Part shown: in pieces, positions 9,327 through 20,760 of the stretch
How the letters are laid out: every line of letters begins with the position of its first letter
How positions within the stretch are numbered: position 1 is the stretch's first letter
Assembly: GCA_028583605.1 (NCBI GenBank)
Contig: CM053330.1
Span: 27,111,233-27,175,232, forward strand
DNA length: 64,000 bases
Direction of reading: 5' to 3'
From: Dastarcus helophoroides
Lineage: Eukaryota; Arthropoda; Insecta; Coleoptera; Bothrideridae
The notes under the pieces: generated by a model
Told to the model about the DNA's origin: nothing
Seen by the model: the letters and a program-made list of their open reading frames with translations, nothing else
Database searches by the model: none
Translations under genes and position numbers: made by a program

Positions 9327-11258
9327 ATGATTGTACGAGACGCTGCGTTTCTAGTTTGTTTTTCAGCCTTATTCGCCGAAACAAAAATTGGCATCACCTA
9401 CAATCAGTGCCAACCTCGATTAAAATCGTTCGGCTTCGTTTATCAAAAATATCTGACGCAAATCCACCATATTGTCCACTATAGATTGCTATCGAATCAG
9501 ACTGCTTATGAAATAAGGGGATTCAGCTCCGATATTACCAATATTTTTCAGATGGAGACCAATTTTCAAATACAGGAATTGTTCGTGAATACTACTGATT
9601 CATGGAATATTTCACGTAAGCGATTTAGTTTAAACGAAAAGGCTTTACAAAATAATAATATCAAACAGAAGATGCCCCAAGGGGAAAATTTCGACGGAAT
9701 TTACGGGTTAGTCACAGCCGCGTGGAATTTGAAGCATTTGGGCCAATTCCTCGATGATAAATCCAAAGCTTTTAGGAACTACCCCAGAGCGAAGCACCTT
9801 ATTCTGCTGGCGGAAGACGCTGAATTGCCTCATGCTGAAGCGGCTCAAATTCTGCTTAGATGTTGGCATGAATTTCGTCAGCTGAATGTGATTATTCAAG
9901 CGCCATGCTCCTCAGTATCTAACAATATTTACGTCTATAGGCCGTTTGAGATGATCGATGCAGAAGATTGGGGCTCTTTCCATGGTTACTCCTTGGTGGA
10001 ATTGCGGAACGGCGTTGAGGTTTTACTCAACGGACTCCGCGATCTGCAAGGTTATGACATTCCTGTTTCTCTATTTGAAAGGATTCCAACGGCTCTTAGA
10101 AAAGTGCCCAATTTTCTGAGGAAGCACAATCTCTACCGTTTTAATTTTACCAATGGATTTACTGGTATCGAAGGTATTCTTTTAGATGTGATTTCAAACA
10201 AGATGAATTTTACTCCACGAATTGTGCACTCGCATTCTTTTGGACGTTGTTCCAGTGATTATAATTGCACCGATGGTTTAAGAGACTTGGTTACAGGAAA
10301 AGTCGAGATTTCCTTTAACGCGAGGTTCCTCATGGATTATAATACGACAAAATTAGAGTTTACCTCACCAGTTAACAAAGAAGGAATTTGCATTCTGGTT
10401 CCAAAGGCACCACCAATTCCAAAATGGTTAAAACCGTACAAGTGTTTCTCCAGCCAGACATGGTTTGCAATCTTTGGTGTTTTTACCACATCTGCTATCT
10501 TTTGGACCATCTTTAAACATCATATTCAGTTTCAACGTCAAAATGGATCATCTGCTTGGTTGGACATTTTAGCTGTTTTAACTGGAAGTCCAGCCTGTTT
10601 TAGCCCCAAAAACAACCAAATAATCTTTCTAATATGCCTGCTCACTTTCTCCGTTATAATAACAGGGATTTTTCACGGGGCGCTTATTACTTCATACAGC
10701 ACAGTGATGGATTACAAGGACATTCGGAATTTGAATCAATTGGAACAATCCGGATTGATTATTCGCACCTCGTATGAAATTTTCGATGCTGAAGATGTTA
10801 ACGTAGCTGGGAAACTTCGCAAAATGCTACGCTTCACCGACATCAATTACAATTACCCAACGGAGAAAGCTCCCTTTGTAGCCAACACAGCATTCACTCT
10901 GAGGCAAAGTGAGGCTGAGCTATTCATAAATTTGTATTACACGTCACCTGATGGTAGACCCCAAATGCATATGATGGAAGAGTGTCCCAAATCTTACTTC
11001 TTAGGCTACATGGTCCCTAAGGGATCACCATATTTGATAAGATTAAATTATCTGTTAAATGGATTGGTAGAAGCTGGTTTAATTAATAAATGGCTCAAAG
11101 ATACACTGGATGGTTTAATTTTTGACATTAAATTTCAAAAAAGGTCATGCAAAGGGCGAAGCAATGCATTCACAATCGATGATCTGCAAGGGGCGTTTTT
11201 CGTGTGGATTTTTGGCACTCTCATATCTATCTCTGTGTTTCTATTTGAGGTGTATTAA
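9327..11258 (+). CDS. divergent ionotropic receptor (IR), intronless, gene 1
   Basis: A 643-residue single-exon protein of the insect ionotropic receptor family, chemosensory relatives of ionotropic glutamate receptors. I start at the ATG at 9327; the open frame extends upstream only to a GTG. This start gives a signal peptide (MIVRDAAFLVCFSALFAE). A poorly conserved extracellular domain precedes the first ligand-binding lobe (about 265-375, with FNARFLMDYNTTKLEFTSP). KAPPIPKWLKPY leads to M1 (378-397), a pore loop with WLDILAVLTGSP (about 409-422), M2 (about 430-455), the second lobe with RQSEAELFINLYYTSPDGRP and ECPKSYFLGYMVPKGSPYL, and M3 (about 620-641). Length and topology are complete. 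Genes 2 and 3 in this window share the same motif series. Ligand and IR subfamily number cannot be assigned from sequence. Confidence 0.93.
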   Translation: MIVRDAAFLVCFSALFAETKIGITYNQCQPRLKSFGFVYQKYLTQIHHIVHYRLLSNQTAYEIRGFSSDITNIFQMETNFQIQELFVNTTDSWNISRKRFSLNEKALQNNNIKQKMPQGENFDGIYGLVTAAWNLKHLGQFLDDKSKAFRNYPRAKHLILLAEDAELPHAEAAQILLRCWHEFRQLNVIIQAPCSSVSNNIYVYRPFEMIDAEDWGSFHGYSLVELRNGVEVLLNGLRDLQGYDIPVSLFERIPTALRKVPNFLRKHNLYRFNFTNGFTGIEGILLDVISNKMNFTPRIVHSHSFGRCSSDYNCTDGLRDLVTGKVEISFNARFLMDYNTTKLEFTSPVNKEGICILVPKAPPIPKWLKPYKCFSSQTWFAIFGVFTTSAIFWTIFKHHIQFQRQNGSSAWLDILAVLTGSPACFSPKNNQIIFLICLLTFSVIITGIFHGALITSYSTVMDYKDIRNLNQLEQSGLIIRTSYEIFDAEDVNVAGKLRKMLRFTDINYNYPTEKAPFVANTAFTLRQSEAELFINLYYTSPDGRPQMHMMEECPKSYFLGYMVPKGSPYLIRLNYLLNGLVEAGLINKWLKDTLDGLIFDIKFQKRSCKGRSNAFTIDDLQGAFFVWIFGTLISISVFLFEVY

Positions 11259-11439
11259 AAATTGCACCTTATAAAATATCCACATTATAATGAATTGTTT
11301 CGAAGATAATTGTCTTGAAATATTTTTTAAAAATGTGAAAAATCCGAAGGCGTTTTATTTTATTTTTTTATCTGTAGGGTGAGTAAACACGAGAAAATCG
11401 ATTTTGAGCATATGTTACAATAGCAATAGTAAGTATAGT

Positions 11440-11520
11440 CCAAGGATGGCGTACCTATGGCATGCGTGCCATGGATGGCACAAATAAATTTTGAAGGCAC
11501 GCACAAAAATATGATTTTTT
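11440..11520. repeat. hAT-like terminal fragment
   Basis: GGCGTACCTATGGCATGCGT then GCCATGGATGGCAC resembles hAT element termini that read 'tatggcacgcgtgccat'. No matching opposite end was found, so this is a solo end or fragment. Confidence 0.35.
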
Positions 11521-11965
11521 TTTATTAATCACTAGCTCATGCATCGACTTCGTATGCATGGAAATATATTATAACGAACTGGATCGATTTATGAAACGAA
11601 TATTCGGCATATTTAGTATAATTGTTATTCGTTGTTGTATTAGTTCTGTTTCTTGTTGTTGTTTTAAATAGTGTTAAATTCACCGTATCTTTAAATCGAA
11701 CCCAACGCGTAAAAATATTTACATATTTTTTGGAATGGGCTCCAGCCTTTTTTTGTTTTTAGTTATAGGAGAATATGAACATAAGGGGGTCGAAGACACA
11801 TATGAAATCTGTGTATTGAAAATAAAATTTAAAAAATATTGAAATTATCCTTAAAGATTTTCTGAAGACTAAATTACGAAGAAATGTTTGTGACCTTTGA
11901 TATTACCTAATAGGTATTTAAATTTGACTATTATATTGTTTAGAACATCCTTTCTCTCATGGGCG
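11521..11965. other. intergenic, nothing recognised
   Basis: AT-rich, no coding signal or repeat boundary seen. Confidence 0.5.
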
Positions 11966-12295
11966 AAATCAAGAATTACAAATTTAAACTGCGAAGTTTC
12001 AGAATAAAATTTTAAATATCAAGACAAAATCTCGACTTTTTTAAAGATTTTTTTCATTTCCGGATTTTCAAGTTTCATCTTTAAGTTTTGAGGAAAAATT
12101 TGGAAAAGCACTTGAAATAACCAGTGTTTTTGAAGTTAAGGCAGTTGAAAATTTGAAAAAAATTACATTTGAAAAATGTTGAATTTCTCTATAAATTGAA
12201 TTATTCTAAAAAATTTTTTTCTAAAGTTTCAGCCTTAAACTTGAAATTTCAAGTTTAAAATCGAAATTTCGAATTTTTTATGACCAAAGCGAAGA
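11966..12295. repeat. AAATTTCGA-type degenerate tract
   Basis: Successive blocks such as TTGAAATTTCAAG and AAAATCGAAATTTCGAA alternate with A-rich and T-rich runs. It belongs to the dispersed family whose best-preserved copy is at 48107-48520. Confidence 0.65.
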
Positions 12296-12329
12296 AGTTT
12301 AAATGGATATTAATAGTAATAGTAACAGT

Positions 12330-14105
12330 AATAATACATACATACTTACGTGAGAACAAAAAGGATGCAGAAGAGCTACAAAAGGCTATAAGAATCAATT
12401 TACAATAGACGCAGTTGTCACAGGAAGAATAAAAAGAACCAAAAAACATCTCTACTCAGCGTACATTGACTATAAAAAAGCATTTGATAGCGCCCCTTAC
12501 TCGTGGCTGATAGAAATATTACGCATTTATAAAAAAGACCCACATATCATAGATGCCACAAAAAAAGGCAATGAAAAAATGGGAAACTACTCTTACCATC
12601 GGTACAACAGAAATAAACATAGGAAGCGTAAACATTCGGTCAGGAATCTTTGAAGGGGGCGCGCTTAGTGCTTTGTGGTTTTGCATGCCACTAAATCAGC
12701 TTTCCAATTTCATTAACGGAAAAAAGAAAGGCGTAGCAGGTACTTTTAGAAGATCAAACAATAAGCCACTTACTTTATATGGACGATATCAAATTATATA
12801 CGGAAACTAAAAAAGACTTACAAGAATTAATAAATACTGTTACTACCTACAGCGATGACATAAAAATGCAGTTTGGGTTAGACAAATGACGAATAAAGGC
12901 CATGGAAAAAAGGAAAATGGATAAAACATGATTGTTTTAATCCAGAACATGGCCGATAAATGAAATGGAAGAAGAAGAACCATATAAATACTTAGGGTGC
13001 GAACAAGTCAGAGGACTTGGCTGTAAAAGGTCCAAAAAACTACTGACCGATAAATTTAAAATGAGACTAAAACTATTAATGAAGACAAAACTGTACTCCA
13101 AGAATATGATTAATGCAATCAACACATTGGCAATACCTATACTAAAAAACAGTTTTGGAATACTTACATGGACAAAAAACAGAGTTAGAAGACCTAAATA
13201 GAAGCATACGTATATTAAGTACAAAATACCGGCTCCATCACCCCAAAAGCTGAATTGAAAGATTTCATCTACGACGTACACAAGAAGGCCGTGGAGTAAT
13301 TGACATTATCAGTCCTCATGACAAACAGATTGCAAACCTAAGAGCATACTTTCATGAGAAAGCAACACAGAACAACATATACAGATGCAGAGTCTCACTC
13401 GATAAAATATCACCTATCCACAGAACCAGCTGAACCTAACAACAAAATCGAACGATGGATTAGCGAGGAACTACACGGTAGATACCCAACGCGTCTGAAA
13501 GCATAGCATAGAGATGAAAAGGCCTCCTTAGGATGGTTAAGCAGAGGATATCTGTTCCCAAAAACAAAGGGTTTCGCCATTGCCATTCAAGATCAAGTCA
13601 TCGCCACAGTAAACTACCACAAATACATAATGAAGATGAAAATGAAACCATCTACCACATTATAAGTGGATGTCAAACACTAGCGCCAACAGAGTACACC
13701 CAGAGACACAACAATGTAGAAGACACCAAGCAATTCGAGAATAGGGTATCAAAAGATACCCTATTACAAATACAATCCAGATACAGTAATAGATGAAGAT
13801 GAATTTAAACTATATTGGAATAGAAATATAATCACAAACGTCACAATACACAAGAATAGACCAGGATCAGTACTCGCAGTAAAGCAAACAAGAAGAAAAT
13901 ACCTCGTTTCGGTACCGCTGTCTACTAATATACAAACAACATAAACAAATACCTAACACTTTCGAGAGAAATAAAAGAAATGTGGGATCAAGATAAAGTT
14001 ATCATACTGCCCCTCATTAGCGCCACCGGCGAAATACCCCATGCACTCGTTAGAAATTTAAAAGAACTTGGCATAAACTCTAATATCTATATATAGAAAT
14101 GCAGA
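12330..14105 (+). pseudogene. LINE reverse transcriptase remnant (R2/R4-like 'DIKLY' type)
   Basis: Plus-strand coding in shifting frames. AYIDYKKAFDSAPYSWLIE (about 12455-12515) is the first catalytic aspartate block, SGIFEGGALSALWFCMPLN (about 12640-12695) is the template-grip block, and MDDIKLYTE (about 12780-12805) is the YxDD block with methionine. YKYLGCEQ (about 12985), INTLAIPILKNSFGILTWTK (about 13120-13180) and HHPKAEL continue the thumb. ETIYHIISGCQTLAPTEYT (about 13650-13695) is the C-terminal Zn-binding-like region, and the downstream region ends with LISATGEIPHALVRNLKELG near 14080. I associate this motif set with R2/R4/Dong-like elements; the clade call is tentative. Numerous frameshifts and stops show it is dead. 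Confidence 0.82.
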
Positions 14106-14224
14106 AAATTGTCCTCTTAGAAACATGTGCTACTGTAATAAAAGTACTAAATGACCAAACCGTGTAAAATTACCTGTAGAAAACTAAGAGCATCGTCTTA
14201 AAAATAAAATGCTAAAATACTTAC

Positions 14225-14645
14225 CATGTCCTTTGTACTCTGTTACTGGAATGGAAGATCACACCAAGGACCCATTTTGTGAACAAAATAATAATAGTAA
14301 GTAAAAGTAAAATTCTAAATTTCAAATACTTACCTGAATCTGTCCTAGAATCTACCCAATATAAATTAACACGGGATCGCAGCAAACTAACGGACAAAAA
14401 AATGCCTGCAAATAGACCAGACATAGTGCTAGTTGAGCATATAGCGAAACATACTTATTTGATTGATGTAGCAATTCCTAAATCTCACAATTTAAGAAAG
14501 ACATACAACGAAAAGATAAATACATATACCACACCTAAAAGAAGAGATAAAAAGAATGTTGAAACAAGAAGTCACAATTGTCCCTATTATTTTATTTGCT
14601 ACAGGAATAATACATACTCGTTTGTTTGAATCCCTCAAACATATA
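14225..14645 (+). pseudogene. second LINE 3'-end fragment of the same family
   Basis: Repeats the C-terminal part of the neighbouring element: NRPDIVLVEHIAKHTYLIDV, AIPKSHNLRKTYNEKI, then in another frame VTIVPIILFATGIIHTRLFE. It is cut at 14644-14645, the TA where a mariner starts. Tandem placement of two related 3' ends suggests either two insertions or a partial duplication. Confidence 0.75.
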
Positions 14646-16558
14646 CAGTATGGAACAACCAAATGGAATAAATTCCGTATCTCAGTTAGTTTAGACTATA
14701 AACTATATTATAAAATGACATCCTCCACCGTAAAAATTTCATCCCTAGACGCAACCCTCCTTGAGAGACAGTTGCAACCCCTAAATTTTTAAACCAAAAG
14801 TTCTAACTTGTTATACCTCATTTGAAAGGTCTTTTTATTGTCTATTCAAAAATGTTATGGTTGCCATATTTATTTTAAAAATTAACAGTAAAAAAATTAA
14901 TTTTAGTTTTCAACAACAAAATATAAATCTAATATTTTCATTTAATAAAATAAAAAACAAGCCATACCTAATGTAGGAGATGTTCAAAATGAGCACCTCC
15001 AACATCTTGGCAGCATCCTTACCGTGAATAAAAATGTCTCCTGACATTATTCAACATCTTTGGTGTCACCGACGCCACCGCAAGCGTTATTTTTGCTCGT
15101 AAGTCAGCTACGTCGAAGGGTTTGGTTTTATACACTACGTAAGCCCATAAACAAAGTCCAGAGGCGTCAGGTCTGATGGTCGTGGTGGCCATTCTACCGT
15201 ACCTCATCTCCCTATCCACCGATTTGAAAATGTAAAATCGAAATATTGACGGACATTGACTTTGTAGTGTGATGGTGCTACATCTTGCTGGAACCATATT
15301 ACATTAGCTGGAACATGTGGATTTTCTTGAGCTGGATATAAGTTTACCAAAGCTGGTACAATGTTGTTTTGAGCAATGCTAAACAATTATCTCCTTTAGA
15401 TTTCCATCAATGAAAGATAACATGATCTCCAATAGTCCCTGCACAGACGTTAACTTTTTCAGGGTTCTGTTTATACAATTCTCTCATTCAGTGGGGATTT
15501 TCACTAGCCCAATAGCAACAGTTTTGACGATTTACATGACCTTGAAGAGTAAAAGTAGACTCATCAAAAAACAATATGTTTTCTATTTGGATGACATTAT
15601 TATCTAATCTGAGTTCTTCTATCAAGATCGCCTTCACTGAGCTCTTGACATGGTGTCAGTTTATAAGGATGCATTTTATTCTCTTTCAGTACACGAATAA
15701 TCGAGGAATGACTAACGTTCAGTACTACAGCTACTTGTCGACTTGAAGAATGTGAATTTTCTTGAAACTTATTCATTATTTCAAATTTGGTATCATTAAC
15801 TATTGTATGGAAGGCTTTTTTTTTAGCTTTCGTACATGTCCATGTTCGTGAAATTGTTTTTCGATTTTACTAATTGTACCTTGGGATATAGGCCGTAAAT
15901 TAAAAAATGTTTGTTTAAGTAAACGAGCCACTTCGGCCTGTAACCTTGCTCTATCTCCCTAACCGATCATTTGTAAAGTTATTATTTTATGCATTTCTGT
16001 TAAATGACCCATATTAAATTTTCTAAATGTGCAGTGCAAAAAGATAACTGAAGCACGATACTGACCACTGTTTAATTCTCTCACAGTTTTAAAAAGTTAC
16101 TGGGATGTTTTCGACAAAAGTACAATTGACTATGATAAGGTTGATAAGGTTTTACGTTTTCTTTTTTACAAAATTAAAAAAGGATATCTAAATTGTTTTT
16201 GGTCCCTTTGTGATTATCGAGGACGAACCAGATGAGTCGCTATTAGTTATTATTGTAGAAAATTTCATCTAGTTGATAAATTATTTTTTTTATTGTTTAT
16301 TTCTTCAATAAATGTAACAACCATGACATTTTTGAATAGAGAATGAAAAGACCCTTCAAATAAGGTATGCCAAGCCCCTACTTTCAATTAAAGAATTTAG
16401 GGGTTGAAACGGTAACTCGTAGGGGGTTGCATCTAGGGATGAAATTTTTGCGATGCAGGATGTCATCTTATACTCTAAAATTGACCTGTCTCAGGATTTT
16501 TATAAATATGTACAGTAACTGAGATATTGAATTTATTCCATTTGGCTGTTCCACACTG
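14646..16558 (-). mobile_element. mariner-like transposon with about 220-bp inverted termini
   Basis: Flanked by TA at 14644-14645 and 16559-16560. Termini match inverted over about 220 bp: outermost CAGTATGGAACAACC against CAGTGTGGAACAGCC, then AAATGGAATAAATTC, TTTCATCCCTAGA, CAACCCCTAAATT and TATTCAAAAATGT. The match is clear but interrupted by small indels. Such long termini are unusual for mariners, which mostly have ends of about 30 bp. The interior encodes a broken transposase on the minus strand. Confidence 0.85.
15019..16012 (-). pseudogene. mariner-like transposase remnant
   Basis: The minus strand starts near 16012 with MGHLTEMHKIITLQMIG, then a stop. FDESTFTLQGHVNRQNCCYW (about 15590-15530) is the first catalytic block, VIWFQQDVAPSHY (about 15297-15260) the second, and CLWAYVVY lies just beyond where the third aspartate block should be (about 15140). 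The C-terminus reads SVTPKMLNNVRRHFYSR. Several stops and frameshifts disable it, and the SPDL-type third block is degraded to RPDASG. Confidence 0.8.
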
Positions 16559-16560
16559 TA

Positions 16561-17765
16561 CCGGGTCGCGTATTGGATTTGCCTCTGGACTTCAGAACCA
16601 GGCAAGATATAAGCGTTCTAATTGGTTGGTTCTGACATCACGATCATACACGCAAACGCGTTGGAGTAAAATACAATTGACAGTTGAGACAACACATTAC
16701 TATTGATATACGTATTATTTTATTAACAATATTTTAGTTTTGTTATTAATGTTTTGTATTTGTTTGGGCAGTAATTATTTGCATGTCGGACTCAACTTTG
16801 GGATTGTTAGTTTAATTAGCTGTTATTGGAAAACATTTAAAATAGGACTTTTCTTTTGTTAAATGTGCCAGATTCAAAAAACTAACGCATAATAATGCAT
16901 AATTTAAAAGAAGTGTGTGATTTACAAATTAATATACCTAACAGTGGATTGTGTGTATTTATATTATACAATAAAAATAAAATATGTGGTTCTTAACTAA
17001 TTTTAAGTTAAAAGAAATTGCAATTTCTGAACAATCTTTTCAAATTAGTCTTGGCATAAATTTGGAAAATGATGCAAAGTTGTGGCTGCAGGAATATAAC
17101 GAAATTACTAACACGAATTGGATTATTAAAAGTGGTCTTTACAATCCTCATACGTTTTTATTTTATAGTTAAAGTGAAAACTTCTTTAGGTGCTTTGAGC
17201 GACTTTTGATAGGGGAAAACTAATGGTTTGCGTTACCATCACGCTAATTCTCGTAGGCGACACGTTCTGATGTTTACAATTTATTTGCAGAGTTAGTTTT
17301 CTAAATGGATACCCTCTTTTTTTAGCTTTTTTTTTGACAAATTCAAAATATTAATAAGCTGTATTGATTTAAATTTTCTATAAAATGAATTTACATTATT
17401 TTATTCATTTTTCTGCCGAATAAATAACATTTTTCATCTACCCTTTGCCACATCTAGGGAAAAAAAGCAATATTAAAAAACCATACCAGAAGTTTTATGA
17501 TGCAGACGCATAATATGAAAAGTATAAAAATCAAATACCACTATTTTATAAAGTGATATTGGAGCTACAACTTCTTTCAATAAGATAACTACTACACAAC
17601 GCAGTTATCAAAATTGCAATATTTACATTCAACTAGGAATTAGGTACGGTCAAGAATATGTAAGAAATGGGCGTAAATTAAACACTTGATCATGACGTCA
17701 AAATCTACCAATTGGAACTCTTGTTTCTTGCCCGGTTCTGTAGTCCAGAGGCAAATCCAATGCGC
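16561..17765. mobile_element. TIR element of unassigned family (about 1.2 kb)
   Basis: The ends are inverted copies over roughly 90 bp: CGCGTATTGGATTTGCCTCT on the left matches GCGCATTGGATTTGCCTCTG read inward from the right, followed by GGACTTCAGAACC versus GGACTACAGAACC. The left end directly abuts the TA of the preceding mariner, and the right end runs into the TA of the next, so exact limits and target duplication cannot be fixed. The only sizeable frame is 16984-17172. Confidence 0.65.
16984..17172 (+). CDS. short frame inside the TIR element, function unknown
   Basis: 62 codons from an ATG, including ENDAKLWLQEYNEITNTNWI and NPHTFLFYS. The tryptophan spacing resembles N-terminal regions of some transposon-derived insect proteins, but I cannot name a family. 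It could be a first exon or relic of the element's own gene, or chance. Confidence 0.25.
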   Translation: MWFLTNFKLKEIAISEQSFQISLGINLENDAKLWLQEYNEITNTNWIIKSGLYNPHTFLFYS

Positions 17766-17767
17766 TA

Positions 17768-18617
17768 CCGGGTCATCGAAAAATAATGCCTAGATTTGAA
17801 AAAGATATAACATCGAAACCTTTTATGTTAAATGAGTAATTCGTTTACGGACGGCAACTGGTGAACGCAAGTTAAATGAAATTGAGGCCAATCCTAGTTT
17901 TCTACAGAGAGTGCTGTTCAGTGATGAAGTTACGTTTCACATAAATGAATGTGTAAATCGTCACAATTGTTGTGTATGGGGTTCGCAACATCCTAACGAA
18001 ATCCACGAGTAGGTATGTTCGTGATTCTCCCAAACTCAATCTGTGATGCCGGTTATTTCATTACCAAGTCATTGGACATACACATTACAAGCCTCGTTTA
18101 CCTGGACATGCTTGAACTGTTTGTGTTCCCGCTATTAGACAACATCGAACAATAGACTGGACAGCGAATCATTTTTATGCAAGATGAAGCTACACCTCAA
18201 AACCATCGCGATGTACGCCATGCCATCAACACGCGCTTTCCAAACGGTTGGATAGGTAGAACCACCCTTATTTCCTGTCCTCCTAGAAGTCCTGACCTTA
18301 CCCCCCTGGATTTCTTTTTCTGGAAGTACATAAAAAACATCGTGTACAATGATTCTGGATTTGGACTATCTTCAGGAGCAAATTTCTGCCCCCATCGCAA
18401 CTATTACCCCAGATATAATTGAACGCGCATGACAGAAAGTTGACTACCGATTCGACGTCTGCAAAGCAACGCACGGTGCGCACATTGAAACTTACTAACG
18501 ACTGAAAACAAAATTTATTAATTTCCGCACATTGTAATACTAAAACCATTAAATTACAGTTAATAGTCTTGTTATGACATTTATTTAAAATCGAGGCTTT
18601 ATTTTTCGATTGCCCTG
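17768..18617 (+). mobile_element. internally deleted mariner-like transposon
   Basis: The right end read inward is CAGGGCAATCGAAAAATAAAG followed by CCTCGATTTTAAA, bounded by TA at 18618-18619. The left end CCGGGTCATCGAAAAATAAT then GCCTAGATTTGAAA matches it after TA at 17766-17767. At 850 bp it is shorter than a full mariner. The left limit overlaps the end of the neighbouring TIR element and may be off by a few bases. Confidence 0.72.
17850..18440 (+). pseudogene. mariner-like transposase remnant, 5' truncated
   Basis: Begins after the DNA-binding domain. FLQRVLFSDEVTFHINECVN (about 17905-17960) holds the first aspartate, and FMQDEATPQNHRDVRHAIN (about 18170-18230) carries the second, normally FQQDGA. 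CPPRSPDLTPLDFFFWKYIK (about 18275-18335) holds the third. A stop interrupts the segment between the first and second blocks and the frame changes there. Confidence 0.82.
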
Positions 18618-18619
18618 TA

Positions 18620-19195
18620 TATACAAATGCAGAAAGAAGCTATATTAGGAACCTGACATACAGTCCAAAAGTTTATATCTTAATTATAAATGCCACAAAA
18701 GAAGTGAACTTGGGGCACTTGGAATAACCTGTACCTCAAGAATAACATCACCAGTAAAATGCTAATAAATAAAAACCTATAATAATAATAATTTTAAAAC
18801 AGTGTTAGTCTTTTTTCAGAATGAACTTTCAATGTTATCTTTAACAGAGAGAATGAGTAGAGTCTAAATCAGGGGTGGACAAATCTCGGCTTACGAGCCG
18901 CATGCGGCTCTCTCAAAAGACAATTGCTGCTATTCAAATTTCTCTAAAACAATAATTACTGCATCTAAGTACAAATAAAACAAGTGACCTGCAGACTCTG
19001 CAAAGCACATGTTAGGCCCCCCTTCCACCAGCTATTACGAAAGTTAAAAAGGCCAGAGCAGTGTATCTAAGTAGGAATTCTCATGGGCGTTCGCAGGATT
19101 TACTGCGGATGAAGTCAACATTCATGAAAAAAAATTGGTTATCAACAGACCTAGTTTACAATAAATTTCTCGATTGATATTGATTTTATAGTTCT
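18620..19195. other. intergenic with a hAT-like terminal fragment at about 18869
   Basis: CAGGGGTGGACAAATCTCGG then GAGCCGCATGCGGCTC (18869-18915) looks like the left terminus of a hAT element. No opposite terminus was found. The rest is featureless. Confidence 0.4.
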
Positions 19196-20180
19196 CCTAA
19201 ATATCCAAAATTTCAAAAAAAAAAACGGAAAGGTCGAAATTTTCAAAAATATTTGTTTTGGAATTTAAGCGTTTACTTCAATTATGACATACCTAATCTA
19301 CAAAATTTGAGAAAAAAAAAACATTTTCCAAAAATTTGAGGAGAAATTTGAATTTTCCAGAAAAAGACCAATTTAGAGAGTTGAGATATCTAAAAAAAGG
19401 TTGAATTACTTTAGAAGATTTACAGAAACAGCAAATTTTGAAGTTTGAAAAAAAAATTGAAATTTCCAAAAAACTCAAATTTTCAGAAACAGAAAGATTT
19501 CGAAAAAAAACAAATTTGTCAAATATTCTCAAAAAAGGCAAAATTTAAGAAAAAAAAGTTGAATTTCGACAATAGATTGAAATTTACAGAACAAATTTAA
19601 AAACTTAAAAAATTTGTAAAATTTCGAAAATAGAAATTATAAAAATAAATTAAAAGATTAGAGAAAATTGGCGAACTTTAAAAAAGTTGAAGTTCTTTGA
19701 AGAAGAATAAAAAAGTCAAATGTCAAAAAGGTTCGAGGAAAAAGTCAAAATTTTAAGAAATGCTCGAAAATTTGAAATTTCTAGAAGTAGACAAATTAGA
19801 AAAAAACTGCAAATTTTCACAGAAATTTTGAGAAAATTAGTAAAAAAATTTTAAAAGAAAGAGAATGTTCATAAAACTTTCAATTTCGAGAAAAATGTTA
19901 AACTGTAAAAAAGGTCAAAATTTCCCCGAGACAAATTTTAAGAAAAATCTTAAAATTTAAAAATAGATGAATTTCGTCAAAAAAAAAACCAACTTGGAGA
20001 AACATAATAAAATATCGAACTTCGAGTTAAAAGTCAAGATTTCGATAAAAAGCGAATTTTGAGAAACAAATAGAAATTTTTAGAAAATTAATAAAATTTG
20101 TGTTCAGTTAACATCAATATTTGGGGAAAATGATGGAATTTGGAAAAAGGACCAATTTTAAAACTGTTGAATTTTTTATA
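19196..20180. repeat. AAATTTCGA-type degenerate tract, about 1 kb
   Basis: Nearly continuous short blocks of the form A(2-5)TTT(C/T)(G/A)A(3-8), such as TTGAAATTTCTAGAAG and TTCGAGAAAAATG, with no coding content. It is more decayed than the tandem copy at 48107-48520; spacing varies. Confidence 0.7.
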
Positions 20181-20705
20181 AATCCTGTTAATTTGTTATT
20201 TTTTTTAAACAGTCCATTTATTTAATGCATAAACTGCGAAAAGAAACAATTTTATTTTTTTTAAATATTTATTGTAAAAACTCAAAAATCTAAAATATAA
20301 TACAAACGTAATAACGTATTCATTTATTTTTAACATTAAAAAGTCAAAAATAGAAAACACATTCGAAAAATCTTATAAACGTATTATGGTTATTAAGGGA
20401 CCAGGGGAGTTATAAGGATAATAATACACCGAGGTCGATCGAGGGAGTTATTATCCTTTAACACCCGTGTTGCCTTTAACGTTTAATGTCCTACAAATCT
20501 GTTATTTAATTAGACTTTTTTTGACATTCACGATTAATTAATTTGACATCTATTATGTTGTATGCAAGAAGAATGCAACCTAGACTACAAATTCATACAG
20601 CCCTCTAGGCGTGTATAGTGAATCATAGGTAGCTGAACTACCAACAGTTGAAACACTGCCACCTAGCGAAGCGGTTGCTCTCTAGGAGAGTTCCCAGGAG
20701 ACAAG
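20181..20705. other. intergenic
   Basis: AT-rich. Contains a small palindrome, AAGGATAATAA (about 20415) opposed by TTATTATCCTT (about 20450). No gene seen. Confidence 0.5.
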
Positions 20706-20760
20706 GATTCTATAATGCACAGACCAATAGGTTTGAACATTTATTAGATTCGAAGTTTGG

